Positions 40,439 through 51,400 of a stretch of 64,000 nucleotides of DNA are shown here, piece by piece (the first letter of the stretch is position 1; each line of letters opens with the position of its first letter). The DNA comes from Capra hircus (Eukaryota > Chordata > Mammalia > Artiodactyla > Bovidae). Position numbers and translations under genes: made by a program. The stretch covers positions 18,928,001 through 18,992,000 of the forward strand of contig NC_030813.1 in the NCBI RefSeq assembly GCF_001704415.2, read 5' to 3'. Below the pieces are notes generated by a model, which did not search any database, was not told the origin of the DNA, and saw only the letters and a list, made by a program, of their open reading frames with translations.

Positions 40439-43400
40439 TCACCTCATTAGAACTAATTCAAATGTATTCTTTTTAATGGATGAGTAATACTCCATTGTGT
40501 ATATTTACCACAGCTTTCTTATCAAACGTTTGCTGATGGACATCTAGGTTGCTTCCATGTCCTGGCTATTATAAACAGTGCTGCGATGAACATTGGGGTA
40601 CACATGTCTCTTTCAATTCTGGTTTCCTCGGTGTGTATGCCCAGCAGTGGGATTGCTGGGTCATATGGCAGTTCTATTTCCAGTTTTTTAAGGAATTTCC
40701 ACACTGTTCTCCATAGTGGCTGTACTAGTTTGCATTCCCACCAACAGTGTAAGAGGGTTCCCTTTCCTCCACACCCTCTCCAGCATTTATTGCTTGTAGA
40801 CTTTTGCATAGCAGTCATTCTGACTGGCGTGAAATGGTACCTCATTGTGGTTTTGATTTGCATTTCTCTGATAATAAGTGATGTTGAGCATCTTTTCATG
40901 TGTTTGTTAGCCATCTGTATGTCTTCTTTGGAGATATGTCTGTTTAGTTCTTTGGCCCATTTTTTCATTGGGTTGTTTATTCTTCTGGAATTGAGCTACA
41001 GGAGTTGCTTCTTTATTTTTGAGATTAGCTGTTTGTCAGTTGCTTCATTTGATATTATTTTCTCCCATTCTGAAGTCTGTCTTTTCACCTTGCTTATAGT
41101 TTCCTTTGTTGTGCAGAAGCTTTTAAGTATAATTAGGTCCCATTTGTTTATTTTTGCTTTTATTTCCAATATTCTGGGAGGTGGGTCATAGAGGATCCTG
41201 CTGTGATGTATGTTGGCGAGTGTTTTGCCTATGTTCTCCTCTAGGAGTTTTATAGTTTCTGGTCTTACATTTAGATCTTTAATCCATTTTGAGTTTACTT
41301 TTGTGTATGGTGTTAGAAAGTGTTCTAGCTTCACTCTTTTATAAGTGGTTGACCAGTTTTCCCAGCACCACTTGTTAAAGACACAGTCTTTTCTCTATTG
41401 TATATTCTTGCCTCCCTTTGTCAAAGATAAGGTGTCCATAGGTGTGTGGATTTCTCTCTGGACTTTCTATTTTGTTCCATTGATCTATATTCCTGTCTTT
41501 GTACTACCATACTATCTTGATGACTGTGGCTTTGTAGTAGAGCCTGAAGTCTGGCAGCTTGATTCCTCCAGTTCCATTCTTCTTTCTCAAGATTGCTTTG
41601 GCTATTTGAGGTTTTTAGTATTTCCATACAAAGTGTGAAATTATTTGTTCTAGTTCTGTGAAAAATACCGTTGGTAGCTTGATATGGATTGTATTGAATC
41701 TATAGATTGCTTTGGGGAGTATACTCATTTTCACTATATTGAGTCTGTCAATCCATGAACATGGTATATTTCTCCATCTATTTGTGTCTTCTTTGATTTC
41801 TTTCACCAGTGTTTCATAGTTTTCTATAGGTCTTTTATTTCCTTAGGTAGATATATTCCTAAGTATTTTATTCTTTCTGTTGCAATGGTGAATGGAATTG
41901 TTTCTTTAATTTCTACTTCTATTTTCTCATTATTAGTGTATAGGAATGCAAGGAATTTCTGTGTATTGATTTTATATCCTGCAAATTTACTATATGCATT
42001 GATTAGCTCTAGTAATTTTCTGGTGGAGTCTTTAGGGTTTTTTATGTAGAGGATCATGTTATCTGCAAACACTGAGAGTTTTACTTCTGCTTTTCCAAAT
42101 TGGATTCCTTTTATTTCTTTTTCTGCTCTGATTGCTGTGGCTGAAACTTCCAAAACTATGCTGAATAGTAGTGGTGAGAGTGGGCACTCTTGTCTTGTTC
42201 TTGACTTTAGGGGAAATGCTTTCAATTTTTCATCATTGAGGATAATGTTTGCTGTGGGTTTGTCGTATATAGCTTTTTTTATGTTGAGGTATGTTCCTTC
42301 TATTCCTGCCTTCTGGAGGGTTTTTATCATAAATGGATGTTGAATGTTGTCAAAGGCTTCCTCTGCATCTATTGAGATAATCATATGGCTTTTACTTTTC
42401 AATTTGTTAATGTGGTATATTATGTTGATTGATTTGCGGATATGGAAGAATCCTTGCATCCCTGGGATAAATCCCACTTGGTCATGATGTATGATCTTTT
42501 TAATGTGTTGTTGGATTCTGTTTGCTAGAATTTTGTTAAGGATTTTTGCATCTATGTTCATCAGTGATGTTGGCCTGTAGTTTTCTTTGTGTGTGTGTGT
42601 GGCATCTTTGTCAGGTTTTGGTATTAGGGTGATGGTGGCCTCATAGAATGAGTTTGGAAGTTTCCCTTCCTCTGCAATTTTCTGGAAGAGTTTGAGTAGG
42701 ATAGGTGTTAGCTCTTCTCTAACTTTTTGGTAGAATTCAGCTGTGAAGCCGCCTGGTCTTGGGCTTTTGTTTGCTGGAAGATTTCTGATTACAGTTTCAA
42801 TTTCCATGCTTGTGATGAGTCTGTTAAGATTTTCTATTTCTTCCTGGTTCAGTTTTTAAAAGTTGTACTTTTCTTAGAATTTGTCCATTTATTCCAAACT
42901 GTCCATTTTATTGGCCTATAGTTACTGATAGTAGTCTCTTATAATCCTTAGTATTTCTGTGTTGTCTGTTGTGATCTCTCCATTTTCATTTTTAATTTTG
43001 TTGACTTGATTCTTCTCCCTTTGTTTCTTGATGAGTCTGGCTAATAGCTTGTCAATTTTATTTATCTTCTCAAAGAACTAGCTTTTGGCTTTGTTGATTT
43101 CTGCTATGGTCTCTTTTGTTTCTTTTGCATTTATTTCTGTCCTAATTTTTAAGATTTCTTTCCTTCTACTAACCCTGGGGTTCTTCATTTCTTCCTTTTC
43201 TAGTTGCTTTAGGTGTAGAGTTAGGTTATTTATGTGACTTTTTTCTTGTTTCTTGAGGTAAGCCTGTATTGCTATGAACCTTCCCCTTAGCATTGCTTTT
43301 ACAGTGTCTCATAGATTTTGGGTTGTTGTGTTTTTATTTGCATTCGTTTCTATGCATATTTTGATTTTTTTTAAATTTCTTCTGTGATTTGATGGTTATT

Positions 43401-44141
43401 CAGTAGCATGTTGTTCAGCCTCCATATGTTGGAATTTTTAATAGTTTTTCTCTTGTAATTGACATCTAATCTTACTGCATTGTGGTCAGAAAAAAATGCT
43501 TGGAATGATTTCAAGTTTTTTGAATTTACCAAGGCTAGATTTATGGCCCAGGATATGATCTATCCTGGAGAAGGTTCTGTGTGCACTTGAGAAAAAGATG
43601 AAATTCATTGTTTTGGGGTGAAATGTCCTATAGATATCAATTAGGTCTAACTGGTCTATTGTATCATTTAAAGTTTGTGTTTCCTTGTTAATTTTCTGTT
43701 TAGTTGATCTGTCCATAGGTGTGAGTAGGGTATTAAAGTCTCCCGCTATTATTGTGTTATTGTTAATTTCCCCTTTCATACTTGTTAGCATTTGTCTTAC
43801 ATATTGCGGTGCTCCTATATTGGGTGCATATATATTTATAATTGTTATATCTTCTTCTTGGATTGATCCTTTGATCATTATGTAGTGGCCTTCTTTGTCT
43901 CTTTTCACAGGCTTTGTTTTAAAGTCTATTTTATCTGATATGAGTATTGCTACTCCTGCTTTCTTTTGGTCTCTATTTGCGTGGAATATCTTTTTCCAGA
44001 CCTTCATTTTCAGTCTGTATGTATCCCTTGTTTCAAGGTGGGTCTCTTGTAGACAACATATATGGGGGTCGTATTTTTGTATTCATTCAGCCGGTCTTTG
44101 TCTTTTGGTTGGGGCATTCAACCCATTTACATTTAAGGTAA
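40439..44141 (-). pseudogene. L1 ORF2 (endonuclease / reverse transcriptase) pseudogene
   Basis: Function in live copies: nicks target DNA and reverse-transcribes L1 RNA at the nick. The N-terminal APE-type endonuclease is at 43486-44141 (minus frame 'AGVAILISDKIDF', 'IYAPNIGAPQYVRQ', 'AGDFNTLLTPMDR', 'FSRIDHILGHKSS'), with a stop near 44083 where tryptophan is usual. The RT lies at 41824-42807 in one 327-codon frame: fingers 'SPRPGGFTAEFYQ', palm 'ISIDAEEAFDNIQH', and the catalytic box at 42058-42069, which reads FADN instead of FADD because the second aspartate codon has mutated. The C-terminal zinc-knuckle region is at 40522-40968 ('NKCWRGCGGKGTLLHCWWEC', 'PYDPAIPLLGIHTEE'). Several frameshifts and stops separate these blocks. 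Confidence 0.93.
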
Positions 44142-44160
44142 CTATTTGATAAATATATTC

Positions 44161-44193
44161 TGGAGAAGGCAGTGGCACCCCGCTCCAGTACTC
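44161..44193 (+). repeat. Scrap of Bov-A sequence in the L1 ORF1-ORF2 spacer
   Basis: About 33 bp ('tggagaaggcagtggcaccc' then 'cgctccagtactc') match the start of a Bov-A monomer and interrupt the L1 spacer between 'gataaatatattc' and 'attgccatttactttt'. There is no tail, head or obvious TSD. Confidence 0.75.
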
Positions 44194-44651
44194 ATTGCCA
44201 TTTACTTTTTTGTTTTGAGTTCGAGTTTATACACCCTTTCTCTGTTTCCTGTCTAGAGAAGATCTTGTAGCATTTGTTGGAGAGCTGGTTGGTGGTGCTG
44301 AATTCTCTCAGCTTTTGCTTTTCTGTAAAGCTTTTGATTTCTCCTTCATATTTGAATGAGATCATTGCTGGGTACAGTAATCTGGGCTGTAGGTTATTTT
44401 CTTTCATCACTTTAAGGATGTCCTGCCATTCCTTCCTGGCATGAAGAGTTTCTATTGAAAGATCAGCTGTTATCCTTATGGGAATCCCCTTGTGTGTTAT
44501 TTGTTGCCTTTCCCTTGCTGCTTTTAATATTTGTTCTTTGTGTTTGATCTTTGTAAATTTGATTAATATGTGTCTTGGGGTGTTTCACCTTGGGTTTATC
44601 CTGTTTCGGACTCTCTCTGTTTCTTGGACTTGGGTGATTATTTAATTCAGT

Positions 44652-46230
44652 TCAGTCGCTCAGTCCTGTCCAACTCTTTGTGACCCCATTAATCGCAGCA
44701 CACCAGGCCTCCCTGTCCATCACTATCTCCCAGAGTTCACTCAGACTCACATCCATCGAGTCCGTGATGCCATCCAGCCATCTCATCCTCTGTCGTCCCC
44801 TTCTCCTCCTGCCCTGAATCCCTCCCAGCATCACAGTCTTTTCCAATGAGTCAACACTTCTCATGAGATGGCCAAAGTACTGGAGCTTCAGCTTTAGCAT
44901 CATTCCTTCCAAAGAAATCCCAGGGTTGATCTTCAGATTGGACTGGTTGGATCTCCTTGCAGTCCAAGGGACTCTCAAGAGTCTTCTCCAACACCACACT
45001 TCAAACGCATCAATTCTTTGGTGCTCAGCCTTCTTCACAGTCCAACTCTCACATCCATACATGACCACAGCAAAAACCAGAGCCTTGACTAGACGGAACT
45101 GAGTTGGCAAAGTAATGTCTCTGCTTTTGAATATACTATCTAGTTTGGTCATAACTTTTCTTCCAAGGAGTAAGCATCTTTAAATTTCATGGCTGCAGTC
45201 ACCATCCGCAGTGATTTTGGAGCCCCAAAAAATAAAGTCTGACACTGTTTCCACTGTTTCCCCATCTATTTCCCATGAAGTGATGGGACCAGATGCCATG
45301 ATCTTCGTTTTCTGAATGTTGAGCTTCAAGCCAAGCTTTTCACCCTCCACTTTCACTTTCATCAAGAGGCTTTTTAGCTCCCCTTCACTTTCTGCCATAA
45401 GGGTGGTGTCATCTGCATATCTGAGGTTATTGATATTTCTCCCGGCAATCTTGATTCCAGCTTGTGCTTCTTCCAGCCCAGCGTTTCTCATGATGTACTC
45501 TGCATAGAAGTTAAATAAGCAGGGTGACAATATACAGCCTTGACGTACTCCTTGTCCTATTTGGAACCAGTCTGTTGTTCCATGTCCAGTTCGAACTGTT
45601 GCTTCCTGACCTACATACAGATTTCTCAAGAGGCAGGTCAGGTGGTCTGGTATTCCCATCTCTTTCAGAACTTTCCACAGTTCATTGTGATCCGCACAGT
45701 CAAAGGCTTTGGCATAGTCAATAAAGCAGAAATAGATGTTTTTCTGGAACTCTCTTGCTTTTTCCATGATCCAGCGGATGTTGGCAATTTGATCTCTGGT
45801 TCCTCTGCCTTTTCTAAAACCAGCTTGAGCATCAGGGAGTTCATGGTTCACGTATTGCTGAAGCTTATCTTGGAGAATATTGAGCATTACTTTACTAGCA
45901 TGTGAGATGAGTGCAATTGTGTGGTAGTTTGAACATTATTTGGCATTGCCTTTCTTTGGGATTAGAATGAAAACTGACCTTTTCCAGTCCTATGGCCACT
46001 GCTGAGTTTTCCAAATTTGCTGGCATATTGAGTGCAGCACTTTCACAGCATCATCTTTCAGGATTTGAAACAGCTCAACTGGAGTTCCATCACCTCCACT
46101 AGCTTTGTTCAGTGATGCTTTCTAATGCCCACTTGACTTCACATTCCAAAATGTCTGGCTCTAGATTAGTGATCACGTCATCATGATTATCTGGGTCATG
46201 AAGATCTTTTTTGTACAGTTCTTCCATGTA
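44652..46230 (-). pseudogene. BovB reverse transcriptase and C-terminal region, inverted half
   Basis: The RT core is open at 45180-45887 (235 codons): 'QAGFRKGRGTRDQIANIRWI', palm motif 'FIDYAKAFD', 'GVRQGCILSPCLFN', and an intact catalytic box YADD at 45408-45419 (residues 157-160). A nonsense change directly after 'DGDCSHEI' ends the frame at 45180. The C-terminal part continues at 44652-45152 ('VMYGCESWTVKKAEHQRIDAFE', 'RWLDGITDSMDVSLSELWE'). The upstream RT part ('DPDNHDDVITNLEPDILECE', 46099-46230) is frameshifted. Not functional, but the least decayed RT here. Confidence 0.93.
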
Positions 46231-46238
46231 TTCTTGCG

Positions 46239-47616
46239 GTGGAGAGGTCTGACAGAATGTGGTCCACTGGAGAGGGGAATGGCAAGCCACTTCAGTATTC
46301 TTGCCTTGAGAACCCCATGAACAGTATGAAAAGGCAAAATGATAGGATACCAAAAGAGGAACTCCCCAGGTCATTAGTTGCCCAATATGCTACTGGAGAT
46401 CAGTGGAGAAATAACTCCAGAAAAAATGAAGGGATGGAGCCAAAGCAAAAACAATACCCAGTTGTGCATGTGACTGGTGATAGAAGCAAGATCCGATGCT
46501 GTAAAGAGCAATATTGCATAGGAACCTGGAATGTCAGGTCCATGAATCAAGGCAAATTGGAAGTGGTCAAACAGGAGATGGCAAAAGTGAACTTCAACAT
46601 TCTAGGAATCAGCGAAGTAAAATGGACTGGAATGGGTGAATTTAACTCAGATCACCATTATATCTACTACTGCGGGCAGGAATCCCTCAGAAGAAATGGA
46701 GTAGCCATCATGGTCAACAAAAGACTCTGAAATGCAGTACTTGGATGCAATCTCAAAAACGACAGAATGATCTCTGTTCGTCTCCAAGGCAAACCATTCA
46801 ATATCAGTTATCCAAGTCTATGCCCCAACCAGTAATGCTGAAGAAACTGAAGTTGAATGGTTTTATAAAGACCTACAAGACATTTTAGAACTAACACCCA
46901 AAAAAGATGTCCTCTTCATTATAGGGGACTGGAATGCAAAAGTAGGAAGTCAAGAAACACCTGGAGTAACAGGCAAATTTGGCCTTGGAATGTGGAATGA
47001 AGCAGGGCAAAGACTAATAGAGTTTTGCCAAGAAAATGCACTGGTCATAGCAAACACCCTCTTCCAACAACACAAGAGAAGACTCTACACATGGACATCA
47101 CCAGATGGTCAACACCGAAATCAGACTGATTATATTCTTTGCACCCAAAGATGGACAAGCTCTATACAGTCAACAAAAACAAGACCAGGAGCTGACTGTG
47201 GCTCAGATCATGAACTCCTTATTACCAGATTCAGACTCAAATTGAAGAAAATAGGAAAACCGCTAGACCATTCAGGTATGATCTAAATCAAATCCCTTAT
47301 GATTATATAGTGGAAGTGAGAAATAGATTTAAGGGCCTAGATCTGATAGACAGAGTGCCTGATGAACTATGGAATGAGGTTAGTGACATTGTACAGGAGA
47401 CAGAGATCAAGACCATCCCCATGGAAAAGAAATGCAAAAAAGCAAAATGGCTGTCTGGGGAGGACTTACTGATAGCTGTGAAAAGAAGAGAAGTGAAAAG
47501 CAAAGGAGAAAAGGAAAGATATAAGCATCTGAATGTAGAGTTCCAGAGAATAGCAAGAAAAGATAAGAAAGCCTTCTTCAGGGATCAATGCAAAGAATTA
47601 GAGGAATACAACAGAA
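46239..47616 (+). pseudogene. BovB 5' region and APE-type endonuclease, sense half
   Basis: The 5' leader and N-terminus are at 46239-46730: 'CCKEQYCIGTWNVRSMNQGK', 'LGISEVKWTGMGEF', '..NGVAIMVNKRL' then a stop. After a frameshift the endonuclease resumes with 'KKDVLFIIGDWNAKVGSQET' (about 46893-46955), and 46990-47286 reads 'RLYTWTSPDGQHRNQTDYIL' and 'GADCGSDHELL', the catalytic SDH-type motif. The linker follows at 47310-47616 ('LIDRVPDELWNEV', 'CKKAKWLSGEDL'). The true ORF start cannot be fixed. The open frame at 47310-47948 runs on past the TSD into L1 and is chimeric by accident. Confidence 0.92.
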
Positions 47617-48286
47617 TGGGTGATTATTTACTTCCCCATTTTAGGGAAGTTTTCAATTATTATCTCCTCAAGTTTTCTCATGGTCTTTCTTTTTGTCTCT
47701 TCTTCTGGAACTCCTATGTTTCGAATGTTGGGGCATTTAACATTGTCCCAGAGGTCTCTGAGATTGTCCTCTTTCTTTTAATTCGTTTTTCTTTTTCCTC
47801 TCCGTTTCATTTATTTCTACCATTCTGTCTTCCACCTCCCTATCCTATCTTCTGCCTCCATTATTCTACTGTTGGTTCCCTCCAGAGTATTTTTTATCTC
47901 ATTTATTGCATTATTCATTATATATTGACTCTTTTCTATTTCTTCTAGGTCCTTGTTAAATATTTCTTGCATCTTCTCAATCCTTGTCTCCAGGCTATTT
48001 ATCTGTAACCCCATTTTGTTTTCAAGATTTTGGATCATTTTCACTATCATTATTCAGAATTCTTCTTCAGGTAGATTCCCTATCTCTTTCTGTTTTGTTT
48101 GGTTTAGTGGGCATTTATCCTGTTCCTTTACCTGCTGAGTATTTCTCTGCCTTTTCATCTTGTTTATATTTCTGTGTGGGGTGGCCTTTCCATATTCTGG
48201 CAGTTTGTGGTTCCTCTTTACTGTGGAGTTTCCTCGCTATGGGTGGGTTGGACAGGTGGCTTTTCAAGATTTCCTAGTTCTAGAAT

Positions 48287-48492
48287 ATAGTTTTATGAAA
48301 CTATTACCATAGAAATAATCTGCCAGAATATCTAAATGCTTTTGTTCATAATTTCCAACACCTACCAGTGAGGCTGGCATATTTCTAATATATGCTTCCA
48401 TATGGCCTGTCATTCAAGGGCCCAAGCTTCTTACAAGTATTTTGATAGTGTCCTTTGATAGTACTTTCCTTGGTAAATGCCTATTACAACTC
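48287..48492. repeat. 206-bp direct repeat, right copy flanking the L1
   Basis: Partner of 39815-40020 (offset 8472, no indel, 8 mismatches). It starts directly after the last recognisable L1 5' UTR sequence ('tagttctagaat'). Confidence 0.95.
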
Positions 48493-51400
48493 TATTCACT
48501 CCACAGTTAAAAAAGACTTTTAAAAAGAGCTATTAAACTACTTATTCAGCATAAAATGTGATGAAACTTTCTTCAGCCCACATTAAGGGGGGGAAAAAAA
48601 AAAGCAAGTCTCAACCCCAAACAAAAATGACGCAGTGGTAGCTAAAGAGCAGCTTTGCTGACCAAGAGAGGAGTCACTAAGGAAATGTCTGGGAAAGTAC
48701 TTTGATCTCTGCTGGATGTGCCTGTCATGGTTCACATGAGAGGCTTCTCCCTTTACACAGAGTGAGGACTCAGGAAACTTCTCCACACTGTTGGTAGGAC
48801 CAGACAGCCTGGGGGTGGGGAGTGTTTGCTGGGAAATGAGAAATGAGAGCTAGACATACTGAATTTTCTTCTTCTGTCTTACCATGCAGTTGTCTGCTTT
48901 CCATAGTCCTTGATGTACTGGGTTTTTCCCCAGCAAGTTCCTAGGACCCTCCAACAAGCTTCATGAGTTACAGTCACACATCTACACCATGTTGTTGTAT
49001 AAAGATAAAGAAACACTGTAACCTGCTATATTTGGACAGCCTTCTTGGTGAGGCAAAACAGATGTCAAGAGAGGAGGGCTATCAATCTAAAGCTAAAGTG
49101 AGATGAGAAAATTAAAGTAAACACTTCAAAATAAATCATTCACTAGGGAGTCAGTAGATGACAGACTGTGACAGAGTAGGGTGGCAGCTCCAGGGAGGAG
49201 GCTCAAAACAGGTTCAAGATCCTGTTTCAGAATCAGAATACATTCAAAGTGTCAAAAATGCCTCCGTTTAAGCACGATCATCTGTAGACCCATAAAGGAG
49301 TTACAGGAGGTAGAAATTCTTATGAAAGTAATCATAGGATCCATGGGTCTTTTTAGAAAGGCACATCCAAATGCTCATTATGAATCTATAATCAGCACAG
49401 ATTCAAATGGATCCTCCCCAGGCTCCAGCCTTCCAATGCCAGCTTTGAACCTTTCACGTATTTGTGAAATTGCTGTACTGTAGTTCTTTCTCTCTGTCTT
49501 TCCCTTCTTCTTTCCCTTCATCCCACTCATTTTTGTTCCCATAGATAAGACAAGACAGAAAGAGTGATAGCTCTCTTCCTGTTTTTGTTTTTTTATCCAC
49601 TGAATAGTAGAAACAGTGTCTGCTGTTCAGTAAGCACACCAGAGTGTTTAATTCATATAGTGGCTGCTGAGAAACACTTTTGAACTCTCTGATTAAATGA
49701 TTCAAGAGTTTTAGACTTCCTTTATAAAACATAATGGAAAATATGCATGTAACAGAATATATACAATGAGAACCAAGTGCCTTTGAATGTTTTCAGAAGA
49801 AAAGTGCCAAACCCTGTTTGGCAAAGACATATGCCTTTATTTTATTTTAATGGCACTTCAAGAGGCACACCCGAGGCCAAAATTTAATGTTTTAAAAATA
49901 TAGAAAAATACTCAGATCAGCAGTTTATTTCTGTTTTTGTAAGTTCTCTATTTTGGCACAGGAGGAATAATATTACAGGGCCAAGATGAATGCTCTGTTC
50001 TTGATTCTGTGGCATATAATTTGAATATTTCATAGCACTGAATTATAGCAAGCATCTGATTCATTTAACGTTCAGAAAGCTCTGGTTAAGCAAAGAATCC
50101 ATCTGGCCTAAATCAAACTGGGTGAGAGCGTCCCAGAGAACCAAGGAGAGAACAGCAATGTTGGGATGTATGATCCTACCCAGTGTTCCAAGGAGGTGAA
50201 ATTCCAGGTGAAGAGGTAGTTCAACAAATCTAAATCTCATTTACAAGACTTGGCACCAAAGGTGGAGAACTGGTAAAGAACTAGATCAAAACATATGTCT
50301 TTAGTTTCATGCAAAACTGTACCTCAACCAACATCTATGGCCAGCCGCCTCTCCTCTATACCAATCCCATAGCACCATGATCAATACTCTCCACTTTTAC
50401 CAAAATAAGAAGTTTCATATATCTCAAGTTCCCTTTCCCTAGTATCTCACAGTGCCTATCCCAAGAAGCTCTTACTGTTTAATTTTAAGCCTATTCAATC
50501 TTACATTCTAAAGCACAGAGCATGCAGACACCTGTGAATCATCTGAAAATGACAAATGCTATTTAAGGAAGACCTAGCGTATGACCCCTTATAATTAAGA
50601 AGGATTCAATAAAAGAATAAGGAAATAGCTCAAGTACATAGGCCAAAGGAACACAATTACTTTTTCTTGCAGTTATAGAGAATACAGTAATTCACTTAGG
50701 CACGCCTGCTTTAAATATTGATGTCGTCTCAAGAGATGATACAATGCCTTCCTGGATGGCCATACAGAGTTTAAGTTCAATCAGCAGCATGCAGACAACA
50801 GGCCGTTCATTTCCATCCTCCAGATAACACAAAACAGTTACTTCATCCCAAGGCCTGCTGAGAGGCCAGTGAAATCACTGGTCTGCATTAACTTGCACTT
50901 CTGGGCCTCTAGATGGTGGTTGTAAAATTGTAAGTGTTTGGATGAACACTTCACAGGACTTGATGAGGAGTGCTTTTCACAATAGAAACTGTGAGTCACA
51001 CAGCTTTTACAAGGGTATCTGTCTCATGCAGAAAGCCTGAAAAACTGGAATGAAATGTTACCTCTGCCAGAAGAGTGTCAAGAGGCACACCAAGAGGCAA
51101 CATGTGAAACCAAGTAAGTTATGCTGTGTAAATCAAAGCTCCATTTTCCTATTTAGAAAATGGGCTTTGGCAGCAAATTCTTTATTGTCCTGAGCAACAA
51201 TAGTAGGAATCAGAATGGTTGCTATGAAAGTTTATGGAGTATTTCATAACCCGGTGTTGCTTGGCACATTTCCCCTCTCTGGGGATTATAGTGACTTTAC
51301 TCTATCATGGTTGAAAATGATAGAAACATTTTCATCCAAATATTTTTCACATAGATATATCTAGTTACATTTAAACATTATATGATTCTTCATGCCATGT

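Larger units (their letters stand above)
44645..47616. mobile_element. BovB LINE with inverted 5' half (twin priming), inside L1 ORF1
   Basis: The 3' half (44645 to about 46238) is antisense, starting with ttcag pentamers. The 5' half (about 46239 to 47616) is sense. A perfect 14-bp TSD tgggtgattattta lies at 44631-44644 and 47617-47630 and consists of L1 sequence. By its protein reading, the 5' half ends at '..CKELEEYNRMG' and the 3' half starts near 'EYMEELYKKDLHDPDN', so about 150 bp of BovB between them were lost. This is the only near-complete BovB in the window, about 2.97 kb. Confidence 0.95.
44253..48158 (-). pseudogene. L1 ORF1 (RNA-binding protein) pseudogene, interrupted by BovB
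   Basis: In live L1 this protein coats L1 RNA as a coiled-coil trimer. The start codon is at 48156-48158 (minus). An in-frame TGA follows about 37 codons later, where the usual text before 'IMIVKMIQNLENKM' has arginine. The coiled coil is at 47817-48050 ('INSLETRIEKMQEIFNKDLEEIEKSQYIMNNAINEIKNT' region). The BovB enters at 47630/44645. The C-terminal RNA-binding part continues at 44253-44640 ('LSIETLHARKEWQDILKVMK', 'LLYPAMISFKYEGEIKSFTE'), with a 1-bp deletion near 44290 just before the normal stop at 44253-44255. Confidence 0.92.
40021..48286 (-). mobile_element. L1 LINE, near-complete coding part, antisense, carrying a BovB
   Basis: Antisense L1 in full order: 3' UTR (40021-40438), ORF2 (about 40439-44141), spacer, ORF1 (44253-48158) and about 130 bp of 5' UTR to 48286. 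About 5.3 kb is L1 once the BovB (44645-47616) and one TSD copy are removed. It is 5'-truncated within the 5' UTR. The 3' UTR ends '..gtaaagtaattagcctcc' on the minus strand with no following A-rich tail. Both ORFs are broken, so the element is dead. It is flanked by a 206-bp direct repeat. Confidence 0.93.

Noticed and set aside
40586..41191. 201-codon plus-strand frame rich in hydrophobic residues, resembling a membrane protein
   Set aside because: It is the antisense reading of L1 ORF2; the real coding frame is on the minus strand (40522-40968 and 40996-41334).
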